DNA of 64,000 nucleotides from contig JAZNGM010000004.1 of NCBI GenBank assembly GCA_045576455.1, positions 62,001 through 126,000 on the forward strand, written 5' to 3'. Shown one piece after another: positions 17,167 through 25,674 of the stretch. The stretch is from RGIG4034 sp045576455. Its GTDB lineage: Bacteria > Bacillota > Clostridia > Lachnospirales > Lachnospiraceae. Positions within the stretch are counted from its first letter, which is position 1. Each line of letters starts with the position of its first letter. Position numbers and translations under genes: made by a program. Under the pieces are notes generated by a model, which worked only from the letters and a program-made list of their open reading frames with translations, did not search any database and was not told the origin of the DNA.

Positions 17167-18642
17167 TTAAAAATCAAAATATAAAAATGTACTTACCTGC
17201 GAAAGGGATATAACTACCCAGACAAAAAGGAGGGCAAGCACCAAAAGACCGCTTGTCCTTAATCCTTTTTTTTCAATCCACTCTTCTGCCTTCAATCCCA
17301 TCAGGAATTTAAAAGCAAGCACCAAAAGAATCACTACGCACACGATAAAAAATACTTCCACATATTCCGGCGCCTTCATTTGAAGCATTCTTTTTAAAGC
17401 AAATGTTTCCGCGATATCAAGATTTGTGCAAAATCTGTTAAAATACCCGCTCCACGGAACCGTAAATATTCTTTTTATCAGGGTAAATGCCTGCGTTAAA
17501 TTTTCACTTCTGAAAATCGAAAAGGTAAAGGTCACATACAGGAAAGTAACCGTTCTGTTCATCCATTCAAACTTAAATCTTAATTTCGGGAATAAGGTTT
17601 CCCATAGCATGGCAATTCCATGTAATAACCCCCAGACAACGAAGGTCCAGTTCGCGCCGTGCCAAAAACCGCTAACCGTAAATACAATCATAATATTAAT
17701 ACATTGCCGCCTTAAGCCTTTGCGGTTTCCGCCTAACGGAATATAAATATAAGTAGTCAGGAAACGGGACAACGTCATATGCCATCTTCGCCAAAAATCC
17801 CTAACAGAAATTGCCTTCAGTGGTGAATTGAAATTTTCCGGCAAAGAAAATCCAAACATTTTTCCGATACCGCGCGCCATGTCGCTGTAACCGCTGAAAT
17901 CAAAATACAATTCAAGCATATAGCTTACTATGGTAATAAGCCCCGTAACGCTGTCAATGTAATACGGAATTATCGCAATATCGTTATAAACTGCGTTAAC
18001 CAGTAATGCCAACGTATCCGCAAGCAATACTTTCTTCGCAAGTCCCAAAATGAATAAAGATAATCCATCGAAAAACAACCCTGCATCAAGTTTCTTATTT
18101 TTAATATCTTTTAACTGGGGAACAAACTCACTATGCAATACAATCGGCCCTGCTATAAGTTGCGGAAAATACGTTATGAAGCACGCATAATCCAACATGG
18201 AATAGTGCGGTGCTTTTTCCTTGTACCGGTCTGCCACAAACGAAATCTGCTGGAAAGTAAAAAAACTGATGCCAAGCGGCAGGGCGATTCTTTCAATCTG
18301 TATATTTGTATGAAGAAAATAATTACAGTTATCGAGAAAGAAATTGAAATATTTAAAATAAAACAAAATGCCTATATTACCAAGTAATCCCAGCACAAAA
18401 ACCAGACGCTTTTTAAAGTTGCCGGTGGTATGTGCCAACAAAAAACTTATCAGGTAATTCATCAAAAGGCTTCCAAGCAGTACAAAAAGGAAACGGATAT
18501 TGTAATATCCGTAAAACCACAACGACATCCCGATAAGAAATACTTTGGCATATAGCGGATTATTCATTTTTTTCAAAAGATACCAGCCCACTAATGCTAT
18601 GGGCAAAAAAACGGTAATAAAAATAACAGAATTAAAAAGCAT
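17167..18642 (-). CDS. MBOAT family O-acyltransferase (AlgI/DltB-like)
   Basis: A 491-residue polytopic protein with about eleven helices. The N-terminal MLFNSVIFITVFLPIALVGW, the YFDFSGYSDMARGIGKMFG stretch and the catalytic histidine in VSGFWHGANWTFVVWGLLHG are the core signature of AlgI-type MBOAT enzymes. These move acetyl or other acyl groups through the membrane for polymer O-acylation. It precedes the SGNH-like gene. The znuB gene ends 15 bases upstream in the same direction, so read-through from the zinc operon is possible, though no functional link is implied. Confidence 0.94.
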   Translation of the reverse strand: MLFNSVIFITVFLPIALVGWYLLKKMNNPLYAKVFLIGMSLWFYGYYNIRFLFVLLGSLLMNYLISFLLAHTTGNFKKRLVFVLGLLGNIGILFYFKYFNFFLDNCNYFLHTNIQIERIALPLGISFFTFQQISFVADRYKEKAPHYSMLDYACFITYFPQLIAGPIVLHSEFVPQLKDIKNKKLDAGLFFDGLSLFILGLAKKVLLADTLALLVNAVYNDIAIIPYYIDSVTGLITIVSYMLELYFDFSGYSDMARGIGKMFGFSLPENFNSPLKAISVRDFWRRWHMTLSRFLTTYIYIPLGGNRKGLRRQCINIMIVFTVSGFWHGANWTFVVWGLLHGIAMLWETLFPKLRFKFEWMNRTVTFLYVTFTFSIFRSENLTQAFTLIKRIFTVPWSGYFNRFCTNLDIAETFALKRMLQMKAPEYVEVFFIVCVVILLVLAFKFLMGLKAEEWIEKKGLRTSGLLVLALLFVWVVISLSQVSTFLYFDF

Positions 18643-18657
18643 ATTAATTCTCCAATC

Positions 18658-19506
18658 TTAGCTTCTGCCAAGTATTTTACCAATTACAAAGCTGACAAAA
18701 AATGCCGTAATATTAACCGCTACAATCGTCGCACCCACAGGCGTTGAAAACAAAATAGATATAACAATACCAAGAAGCGCACAAATAACCGAAAGCACTG
18801 CCGAATAAATGACTACCCCTTTAAAGCTCTTAATCACACGCATGGCAGACAATGCCGGAAAAATAATATGCGCCGATATAAGTAATGAGCCAACCAGATT
18901 CATGGCAAGCACTATAATAACAGCAGTCACAATGGCAATAAAAAGATTGTAGGCATCTGCCTTTGTGCCGGTTGCCTTAGCAAAGTTTTCATCAAAAGTC
19001 ACCGCAAATATCCGGTTATAGAACAACACAAACAATACCATCATAACAACGGCTACCACAATACACAGCCACACTTCTGCCTTTGTCAGGGTCAGAATAG
19101 AGGTCGAACCAAAAAGGGTGCTGCACACATCACCGCTTATATTCGGTGAAGTCGAAAAAAGATGCATCACAAGATAACCTATGGCCAGTGCGCCGACCGA
19201 AAGCATGGCAATGGCTGCATCGCCTTTTATTTTGGTATTCTGCCCGGTTCTAAGCAGAATTACTGCCACCAGTACCGTAACCGGCATAACCACAATCATC
19301 GTGTTAGTCATCTCAAAAATAGTAGCAAACGCCATGGCGCCAAATGCCACATGGGATAAGCCATCCCCTATAAAAGAAAAACGCTTCAGTACGAGAATTA
19401 CCCCAAGCAGGGAAGCACATACCGCAATCAAAACACCTACAACAAGGGCATAACGCACAAACGGATAAGTAAGATACAATTCAAGCTTGCTAAACATATC
19501 AGTCAT
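18658..19506 (-). CDS. znuB: Zinc ABC transporter permease
   Basis: A 282-residue permease of the ZnuB/MntB/AdcB family with about eight helices. Characteristic stretches are LGVILVLKRFSFIGDGLSHVAFG and GSLLISAHIIFPALSAMRV. It completes the importer with ZnuA and ZnuC; its start overlaps the znuC end by 8 bases. Zinc rather than manganese is inferred from the linked Zur-like regulator and the histidine-rich binding protein. Confidence 0.92.
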   Translation of the reverse strand: MTDMFSKLELYLTYPFVRYALVVGVLIAVCASLLGVILVLKRFSFIGDGLSHVAFGAMAFATIFEMTNTMIVVMPVTVLVAVILLRTGQNTKIKGDAAIAMLSVGALAIGYLVMHLFSTSPNISGDVCSTLFGSTSILTLTKAEVWLCIVVAVVMMVLFVLFYNRIFAVTFDENFAKATGTKADAYNLFIAIVTAVIIVLAMNLVGSLLISAHIIFPALSAMRVIKSFKGVVIYSAVLSVICALLGIVISILFSTPVGATIVAVNITAFFVSFVIGKILGRS

Positions 19507-20209
19507 CCCGGCCTCCCATTCTGCAAAAATCCTGCCATTCTTTACTTTTCAGATACTCCTCTTTGGTTCCGTAAAAAGAGCCCGTCTTTTCCATATGAAG
19601 AATATGACTTGCATATTTTGTGGCTGCCTGGATATCGTGGGATACCATAATAATGGTAACACCATCTTTATTCAGCTCCTGAACCAATTCATAAAACCTT
19701 ACCGTTACTTTCGGATCCAGACCGTTTACCGGTTCATCCAAAAGAAGTAATTTCGTTGTTGCACATAATGCCCGGGCAAGCAATACTCTTTGTTGCTGCC
19801 CTCCCGAAAGATTTCTGTAGCATTCATTTTTCAAATCATATACATCCAGTTTCTTCATCGTTTCAATCGCAACTTCTTTTTCCTTACGACTGAAAAAAGG
19901 GCGTCTTCCACAACGTGGGAGGGCACCCGATAATACTATTTCATATACCGTAGCCGGAAAATCCCGCTGCACAAGTGTTTGCTGCGGAAGATAACCTATT
20001 TCATGGGCTTTACAGTCATCGCCCATCACAAGCCTTCCTTTAAGCGGTTTCAGCAAATGCAACAGTGTCTTCATAAGGGTACTTTTACCCGCACCGTTCT
20101 CGCCTACTATATATAAATAATCGCCTTTATTTACTTGAAATCTGATGTTACTTGCTACCACACCATCTTCGTAACCCAAGGTAACATCTTCACAGGTAAT
20201 ATACGCCAT
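19499..20209 (-). CDS. znuC: Zinc ABC transporter ATP-binding protein
   Basis: A 236-residue ATPase with Walker A (GENGAGKST), Q-loop (YLPQQ), signature (NLSGGQQQRVLLARAL), Walker B (LLLLDEPVNGLD) and switch histidine (MVSHD). It belongs to the ZnuC/AdcC/MntB-type group. It lies between znuA (15-base gap) and znuB (8-base overlap), which implies tight translational coupling. Confidence 0.94.
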   Translation of the reverse strand: MAYITCEDVTLGYEDGVVASNIRFQVNKGDYLYIVGENGAGKSTLMKTLLHLLKPLKGRLVMGDDCKAHEIGYLPQQTLVQRDFPATVYEIVLSGALPRCGRRPFFSRKEKEVAIETMKKLDVYDLKNECYRNLSGGQQQRVLLARALCATTKLLLLDEPVNGLDPKVTVRFYELVQELNKDGVTIIMVSHDIQAATKYASHILHMEKTGSFYGTKEEYLKSKEWQDFCRMGGRDD

Positions 20210-20224
20210 TCTGTCCTCCGATTA

Positions 20225-21229
20225 TTAGTTTAATGCATTTTGAAGTATTAACAGATTATCTTCCATGGCTCCTATATAGCTAAAGCCATTCTGAATATCT
20301 TTTTTCGTAACCGATTGTATTGAATTAAGCACAGCAATTTCTACTTGTTTATTATTGCTGTTTTCAATAATACTTTTTGCCAGTTTATCGCTTGCATTTT
20401 CCAGCACAAATATTACCGGCAGCTTTAACGCATCCATTTTATCGGACAAAAATGCTATGGTTTCGAAACTCGCTTCGGTTTCTGCACTGCATCCTGAAAA
20501 AGCAGCATAATAATTTAGGTTGTAGTCCTCCACCAAATATCTGAACGGAAAACGGTCCGCAAACAAAAGCGTATCCCTTGCTGCATTTTCCGTCATATTT
20601 TTATACTTTTCATGAAGGCTTTCAAGTTTAGTAAGATACACTTGCGCGTTTTCTTCATAAACCATCCGGTCATCCGCATCAAGCGCTATCAATTCCTTTG
20701 CAATTCTTTCGACTATCCGCTTGGCATTATTAACAGAAAGCCATACATGTTCATCATAACCGCTTTCTATACCGCCTTCTTCGTTATGTCCCTCATCGTG
20801 GTCGTGATCATGGTCATGGGCATCTTCCTGCTCCATCCCTTCCACAATCTCTTCCGTCTTAACATTATCGCTCACTGTATCTAAAAGGCTGATTACCTTC
20901 ATATCCTTATTGACCGCTTCTTTTAAAACATCCTTTACCCATCCATCCGATTCACCGCCCACATAGATAAACAGGTCACAGGAAGAAATCGTAATAATAT
21001 CTTCCGTCGTCGGCTGGTAATTGTGAAGGTCTGCACCATTATCCATAATGAGCGTCAATTCCACATCATTAACCTTATCCCCCAGCACTTCCCGCACCCA
21101 GTCATACTGTGGGAAAATGGTACATACTATTTTAAGTTTGCCTGTGCCGCCTTTTACGGAACACCCCGTCATTCCTAACGCAAAAAGAAGCAACAAAACC
21201 ACACCAAATACTTTACACTTTTTATACAT
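20225..21229 (-). CDS. znuA: Zinc-binding lipoprotein (ZnuA/AdcA-like)
   Basis: A 334-residue cluster A-I substrate-binding lipoprotein. The signal peptide ends in the lipobox LGMTGC. KIVCTIFPQYDWVREVLGD opens the mature domain. ADLHNYQP supplies the first zinc histidine and DEHVWLSVNNAKRIVE the second. A His/Asp-rich loop (DAHDHDHDHDEGHNEEGG, about 137-154) is the usual mark of zinc rather than manganese binding. It starts 41 bases after the regulator gene. Confidence 0.94.
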   Translation of the reverse strand: MYKKCKVFGVVLLLLFALGMTGCSVKGGTGKLKIVCTIFPQYDWVREVLGDKVNDVELTLIMDNGADLHNYQPTTEDIITISSCDLFIYVGGESDGWVKDVLKEAVNKDMKVISLLDTVSDNVKTEEIVEGMEQEDAHDHDHDHDEGHNEEGGIESGYDEHVWLSVNNAKRIVERIAKELIALDADDRMVYEENAQVYLTKLESLHEKYKNMTENAARDTLLFADRFPFRYLVEDYNLNYYAAFSGCSAETEASFETIAFLSDKMDALKLPVIFVLENASDKLAKSIIENSNNKQVEIAVLNSIQSVTKKDIQNGFSYIGAMEDNLLILQNALN

Positions 21230-21269
21230 AAATAACCTCTGTCATCAAAATCTTATCTCATCCGGTACT

Positions 21270-21671
21270 TTACTTACAGTCAGCACATAGTCCGGTAAGC
21301 ACCGAGCTCCCGCAATCCAAAGAAAAATGGTGATGGTTACTCAGATGGCCTAATATATCTTTCATAAAAGAACATTCCAGATGATATATCTTACCGCATT
21401 TACTGCATTTAAGATGAAGATGCTCGTGACACTTTGCTTCCGGTTCTACATATTGAAAATGGCAGCTTTCATCTCCTACAGATTTAAACTTTCTGATCAT
21501 GCCGTCTGCAGACATTCTCTCTAAGTTACGGTATACGGTTGCCAGATTAACCTGCTGTTTATTTTCAGATAAATATGCCGATATATCTGCTGCCGTAACT
21601 CCTCTTTCCCTATTCGTCTTTATATATTCCAATATCAGTTCTTTACTTCTGGTATTATACTGCTTCTGCAT
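21270..21671 (-). CDS. zur: Fur-family regulator, probable Zur
   Basis: A 133-residue Fur-type repressor. The winged helix region includes VNLATVYRNLERMSADGMI. The dimer domain has CHFQYVEPEAKCHEHLHLKC, CSKCGKIYHLEC and C-terminal CGSSVLTGLCADC, i.e. the two CxxC pairs of the structural zinc plus regulatory-site His/Cys residues. I place the start at 21671, where GGAGGAATTAAG is upstream; the frame stays open further but without a site. As first gene of the znuACB operon behind a strong promoter with tandem palindromes, it is most likely an autoregulated zinc sensor. Confidence 0.88.
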   Translation of the reverse strand: MQKQYNTRSKELILEYIKTNRERGVTAADISAYLSENKQQVNLATVYRNLERMSADGMIRKFKSVGDESCHFQYVEPEAKCHEHLHLKCSKCGKIYHLECSFMKDILGHLSNHHHFSLDCGSSVLTGLCADCK

Positions 21672-21736
21672 CTTAATTCCTCCGTCGTAACAAAACGCAA
21701 ACTTACGCTGCCTACCGGTGCTTAGCAAAAAAGAAA

Positions 21737-21768
21737 TGCAAATAATTCGCATTTGCAAATCGTTTGCA
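21737..21768. promoter_or_regulatory. Two tandem 15-bp palindromes, candidate Zur operators
   Basis: TGCAAATAATTCGCA (21737-21751, one mismatch) and TGCAAATCGTTTGCA (21754-21768, perfect) sit 2 bases apart, directly downstream of the -10 box of the zur-znuACB promoter. The 7-1-7 palindrome form matches Fur-family operators in general. The sequence differs from the Bacillus Zur box (TCGTAAT...ATTACGA) and is closer in form to the actinobacterial TGAAAATnATTTTCA. Confidence 0.7.
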
Positions 21769-21774
21769 TTTCTG

Positions 21775-21803
21775 ATTTTATCCTTGGATACATCTGTTGT
21801 CAA
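21775..21803 (-). promoter_or_regulatory. Promoter of zur-znuA-znuC-znuB
   Basis: Consensus TTGACA (21798-21803) and TAAAAT (21775-21780) on the minus strand with 17-base spacing. The tandem palindromes begin 7 bases past the -10 box, covering the start site. Confidence 0.85.
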
Positions 21804-21826
21804 TACCGTTCTTTTTAAGAAGCAGG

Positions 21827-23206
21827 TTATTTCAAAAATTTTTTAACCATTTTTACTTTATCTTCCGTATATGGCTGATAACGAAGCGGTATATCAAGCC
21901 ACGTTTTCTTATCTACAATACTCTTATAATGGGAAAAGGTAATAAATCCCGCTTCCCCATGATAGGAGCCCATACCGCTTTCCCCTACACCGCCAAAGCC
22001 CATATTGGAGGCAGCAAGATGAATAATGGTGTCATTGAGACAGCCACCGCCAAAGCTTAAGCTATGGAATACTCTTTTCGCCAGTTTTTTATCGGAGGTA
22101 AACAAATAAAATGCCAGCGGGTGCGGGCGGGCGTTAACTGTTTTTAGCGCTTCCTCTAAATTGTTATAGGTAATAACCGGCAGAAGCGGACCAAAAATCT
22201 CCTCCTGCATAACGGCATCTTCCCACATAACATTATCCATAACGGTCGGTTCTATACGCAACTCTTCCTCACATATAGTTCCTCCGGACACTACTTTCTC
22301 ATAATCAATCAACGCTTTTACACGGGTAAAATGTTTTTCATTAATAATTTTACCGTAATGCTGATTATCAAGCGGTTTTTCACCAAACTGTTCATTAATC
22401 ACTTTTTTAATTTCTAAAAGCAATGCATCCTTAACTGTTTCATCACAATACACATAGTCCGGCGCAACACATGTCTGACCGCAGTTTAAATATTTTCCAA
22501 ACACAATGCGCATAGCCGCAAGCTTAAGATTTGCACTTTTTTCAACAATACACGGACTTTTTCCACCCAGTTCCAATGTAACCGGTGTAAGATGAACCGC
22601 TGCCTTTTGCATAACTTCATGTCCTACTTTAGGACTTCCCGTAAAAAAGATATAATCAAACTTTTGGTTAAGGAGTGCCGTATTCTCTGCCCTTCCGCCC
22701 AGCACTACCGAAACATATTCTTCCGGAAAGCTTTCTTCTATCACTTTTTTAACCATTAATGAGGTTGCCGGAGAATACGCGCTCGGTTTAATTACTGCCG
22801 TGTTTCCCGCAGCAAGTGCATCCACCATAGGTTCAAGCGAAAGTAAAAAAGGATAATTCCACGGGCTTATAATAAGTACATTACCATACGGTGACGGGAA
22901 ACGGTAACTATGGGAAGCAAAATTAGAAAGCGGAGTCCTTACTCTCTTTTCCTTGGCATAACGCTTTACATGTTTAATCATATAGGAAATCTCGCTTATG
23001 GTAAGTCCGATTTCACACATGATACTCTCCTGCTCACTCTTTCCCAAATCTTCTTTTAGTGCAAGGCACAGTTCATGTTCATATTTAATTATTACTTCTT
23101 TTAATTTCTTAAGTGCTTTGATTCTGTTTGCCACATCCAGGGTATATCCTGTGTCAAAAAATGCTTTCTGTTTACCGGTTATTGCTTTAATATCCGCCTC
23201 TGTCAT
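21827..23206 (-). CDS. Aldehyde dehydrogenase (class 3-like, NAD(P)-dependent)
   Basis: A 459-residue aldehyde dehydrogenase without a signal peptide. Family motifs are ISPWNYPFLLSLEPMVDAL, FFTGSPKVG, the general-base glutamate in TLELGGKSPCIV, the catalytic cysteine in LNCGQTCVAPDYV and EEIFGPLLPV. The short C-terminus ends hydrophilic, unlike the membrane-bound fatty aldehyde dehydrogenases. It resembles the YwdH/AldH group acting on medium or aromatic aldehydes; substrate unknown. It is transcribed alone, upstream of the zur promoter in the same direction. Confidence 0.93.
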   Translation of the reverse strand: MTEADIKAITGKQKAFFDTGYTLDVANRIKALKKLKEVIIKYEHELCLALKEDLGKSEQESIMCEIGLTISEISYMIKHVKRYAKEKRVRTPLSNFASHSYRFPSPYGNVLIISPWNYPFLLSLEPMVDALAAGNTAVIKPSAYSPATSLMVKKVIEESFPEEYVSVVLGGRAENTALLNQKFDYIFFTGSPKVGHEVMQKAAVHLTPVTLELGGKSPCIVEKSANLKLAAMRIVFGKYLNCGQTCVAPDYVYCDETVKDALLLEIKKVINEQFGEKPLDNQHYGKIINEKHFTRVKALIDYEKVVSGGTICEEELRIEPTVMDNVMWEDAVMQEEIFGPLLPVITYNNLEEALKTVNARPHPLAFYLFTSDKKLAKRVFHSLSFGGGCLNDTIIHLAASNMGFGGVGESGMGSYHGEAGFITFSHYKSIVDKKTWLDIPLRYQPYTEDKVKMVKKFLK

Positions 23207-23304
23207 TATAAGTTCACCCTTGCAATTATTATTTTTGTATCATGCTTTCATAATAGGTTATCATAACAGTATTGCATATACAATCTATTTAATTAATTAA
23301 AAGA

Positions 23305-23339
23305 AAAGCACTACCTATTTTTAAGATAGATAGTACTTT
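23305..23339 (-). terminator. Terminator after the solute-binding lipoprotein gene
   Basis: 14-bp stem (two G-U pairs on the minus strand), 7-base loop, followed by TCTTTTAATTAATT. It lies just past the stop of the lipoprotein gene. Confidence 0.82.
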
Positions 23340-23361
23340 CTTTATATTTCTGAATATTCAA

Positions 23362-24654
23362 TTACTTAGTTTCATAAAGGTATATCTGAACACGGTTATC
23401 AATAACCTTTGCTACTTCTTCCGCTGTTTTTTTACCATCAAAAAAGGGTTGTGTTTCTTCGTCTACTATTTCACGTATTGGATTGTAATTATAATTATAA
23501 AGCGGATTATTTAGCATTTCCCAGAATAATGCTTCTTCTTCCTCTTTCATCTTGCGGGGTTCATAATATACACCCTGCGTTAGATGACCTATTACTTTAA
23601 CATCTTCAGGTTTTCCTGTGTAAGGCTCCTTAATAGCTTCATCCCACAACTTTGTTAAAACACTTTTACGTACCGGAAAGCCTTGTCCGCCATTAAACGA
23701 TAACCGCTGTTGTTCATCCGATAGTAGAAAACTCAAAAAATCAAGGGCACCCTCCTTATGCTTTGATGCATTATTAATAGTGCAACTTATACAAGACAAC
23801 TTATGTCTTCCACCTTCTTCTGTAGGATATCCTATATACGAAGGTGACTCTTTAAAGGCAGCCTCCTGAAACCAAAATTTTTCAAATTCCTGAATGCTGG
23901 TTTCCCAAAAAATCTGTTTACCGGAAGCAACTCTTTCAGGAATTGTTTCCCCTATATCTTTATACCCGTATTTTTTAGCAAATTCTAATAATTCAATAAA
24001 CTCTTTCTGTTCAAAATTGCTTTTACCATTTTCTTCATCAACAAAAAGCTGTATGCCATCTACACCAATGCCTAACATCTCCAATAGAAAGATGCCATCC
24101 CAATCAAACTCCGTGTTTGTATCTTCAGTTAGCGTCATCCAGTATTTAAGCGTATTATCTTTTGGTTCAATTTCATAACGCTCAAAGGTACATACGGTTC
24201 GTATGCTCATATTTACGGGAACTGCATATATTCTGCCGTTAAGCTCATTATATCCTTTAGCAATATCAATAATATCTGTCTGTTCATTAAGAAAATCCGT
24301 CACATCCATAAGATATCCGTCTTCGGCACAAGGAAATATGTTACAGTCTGTAAAGCAATTATAATATATAATATCCGGTCCATTACCGTTTGTAAGTTCA
24401 AGCTGTATATTTCTTCTGAAATCTTCTGCCAAAACATCTTCCGGTCGTTCGCGGACTACTACTTCATATCTATCACTTTGCTTATTATAGTTTACAATGG
24501 CATTTTTCATATAAGCAGAAAATTTTTGACTACATACAACAATCTCTTCTTTGCCGTTTTCGTTAAGTATGGGGGCTTCGGCATTATTTCTATTACCGCA
24601 GGAACAAAACAAGCAGGTCATTAATACAAGTACGATTACAACTTTTTTCATCAT
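23362..24654 (-). CDS. Extracellular solute-binding lipoprotein (family 1), orphan
   Basis: A 430-residue lipoprotein with signal peptide MMKKVVIVLVLMTCLFCSC and the lipobox cysteine at residue 19. The mature part shows family 1 ABC binding-protein features: GPDIIYYNCF near residue 94, LMDVTDFLNEQ, the central hinge, and FLLSDEQQRLSFNGGQGFPVR near 310, which usually bind sugars or oligosaccharides. No permease or ATPase gene is adjacent, so it is an orphan or works with a distant transporter. The second ATG (24651) has slightly better spacing to a weak GAGAAT site. Confidence 0.87.
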   Translation of the reverse strand: MMKKVVIVLVLMTCLFCSCGNRNNAEAPILNENGKEEIVVCSQKFSAYMKNAIVNYNKQSDRYEVVVRERPEDVLAEDFRRNIQLELTNGNGPDIIYYNCFTDCNIFPCAEDGYLMDVTDFLNEQTDIIDIAKGYNELNGRIYAVPVNMSIRTVCTFERYEIEPKDNTLKYWMTLTEDTNTEFDWDGIFLLEMLGIGVDGIQLFVDEENGKSNFEQKEFIELLEFAKKYGYKDIGETIPERVASGKQIFWETSIQEFEKFWFQEAAFKESPSYIGYPTEEGGRHKLSCISCTINNASKHKEGALDFLSFLLSDEQQRLSFNGGQGFPVRKSVLTKLWDEAIKEPYTGKPEDVKVIGHLTQGVYYEPRKMKEEEEALFWEMLNNPLYNYNYNPIREIVDEETQPFFDGKKTAEEVAKVIDNRVQIYLYETK

Positions 24655-24736
24655 ATTCTCTAATAATGTGAGTATTTATAAGCTCGGTTGGGTCGAAATA
24701 TTCATTAGGTACAAATAAACGAATTGGGAGTATTTC

Positions 24737-25198
24737 TTAAATCAATTCTTCCGGCTGATTACGAAGTTCAATTTCCGGCATTAATTCACTGTGCATGACT
24801 TCTAATACATGCTCAAGAAGATTTAATTCATCTTTACTGAAACGTTCCTTAATTCTATCCATTACCGTGGTCATATATTGGTAACTTATATTGTAATACT
24901 CAAGATATTTATCCGTCACCTGAAGGTAATACTCTCTTTTATCCTTCTTGGATTGCACTTTTTTAAGATATCCTTTCCAAATAAGGCGGTTAACCTTATA
25001 TGCCGCATTAGGGGATGAGATATTGGCAATCCTTGCAAACTCGTTTATCGTCGGATTCTTCATGGAATATATGATTTCCATGCAAAAAGTCTCCACCGTA
25101 GTCAACGTAGCGCCCTTATCCTGCCACCTTTCAAACACCTTCTGATAAAAATGCAATTTGAATTTCGAATAAACCTGAACAAAAGCATCTTGTAGCAT
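24737..25198 (-). CDS. MarR-family regulator in the fatty-acid operon (FabT-like)
   Basis: A 153-residue MarR-type winged-helix protein. The recognition part is TINEFARIANISSPNAAYKVNRLIWKGYLKKV, with wing KDKREYYLQVTDKYLEYY. It lies 9 bases after fabZ and is the last gene of the acpP-to-fabZ operon. In streptococci and lactococci the MarR protein FabT represses such an operon using acyl-ACP as corepressor, but fabT is the first gene there. By position this is the likely regulator of the operon; the palindrome at 30996-31012 is the natural candidate site. Confidence 0.85.
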   Translation of the reverse strand: MLQDAFVQVYSKFKLHFYQKVFERWQDKGATLTTVETFCMEIIYSMKNPTINEFARIANISSPNAAYKVNRLIWKGYLKKVQSKKDKREYYLQVTDKYLEYYNISYQYMTTVMDRIKERFSKDELNLLEHVLEVMHSELMPEIELRNQPEELI

Positions 25199-25207
25199 TT
25201 TTTCACC

Positions 25208-25636
25208 TTAAACTTCTACTGCAAATGTAAGCTCTGCAGTTACGGCAACTTTGCCGTCCACATATGCGGTTGCCTGTCCGATGCCAAGGGGTCCTCTTCT
25301 TGTAACAATTTCACAGTGGAGTTCCAAAACATCACCCGGTACAACCTGCTTCTTAAAGCGGGCATTTTTTACACCGCCAAAAAATGCTATCTTGCCCTTA
25401 TTCTCTTCCTCGCTAAGAATCGCAACAGCTCCGGTCTGTGCCAGTGCTTCAAGAATAAGTACGCCCGGCATAACCGGTTTTCCCGGGAAATGTCCCATAA
25501 ACTGCATCTCATTGGCACTTACACATTTAATTCCCTTTGCCATTTTACCCGGTTCATAATCAAGTATTTTATCCACGAGTAAAAAGGGATATCTATGTGG
25601 TAATATTTCTTGAATCTGTGTTGAATTTAATTCCAT
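25208..25636 (-). CDS. fabZ: 3-hydroxyacyl-ACP dehydratase
   Basis: A 142-residue hot-dog-fold dehydratase removing water from beta-hydroxyacyl-ACP in each elongation cycle. MELNSTQIQEILPHRYPFLLVD is the classic start, and GHFPGKPVMPGVLILEALAQ holds the catalytic His and Glu. Seventh gene of the fab operon, 38 bases after fabF. Confidence 0.96.
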   Translation of the reverse strand: MELNSTQIQEILPHRYPFLLVDKILDYEPGKMAKGIKCVSANEMQFMGHFPGKPVMPGVLILEALAQTGAVAILSEEENKGKIAFFGGVKNARFKKQVVPGDVLELHCEIVTRRGPLGIGQATAYVDGKVAVTAELTFAVEV

Positions 25637-25674
25637 CGTATTTCCCTTTCATTTATTAAACATATACTGCCTAA

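Noticed and set aside
23207..23361. CRISPR-like or repeat sequence
   Set aside because: Only one hairpin, explained as the terminator of the lipoprotein gene; no direct repeats.
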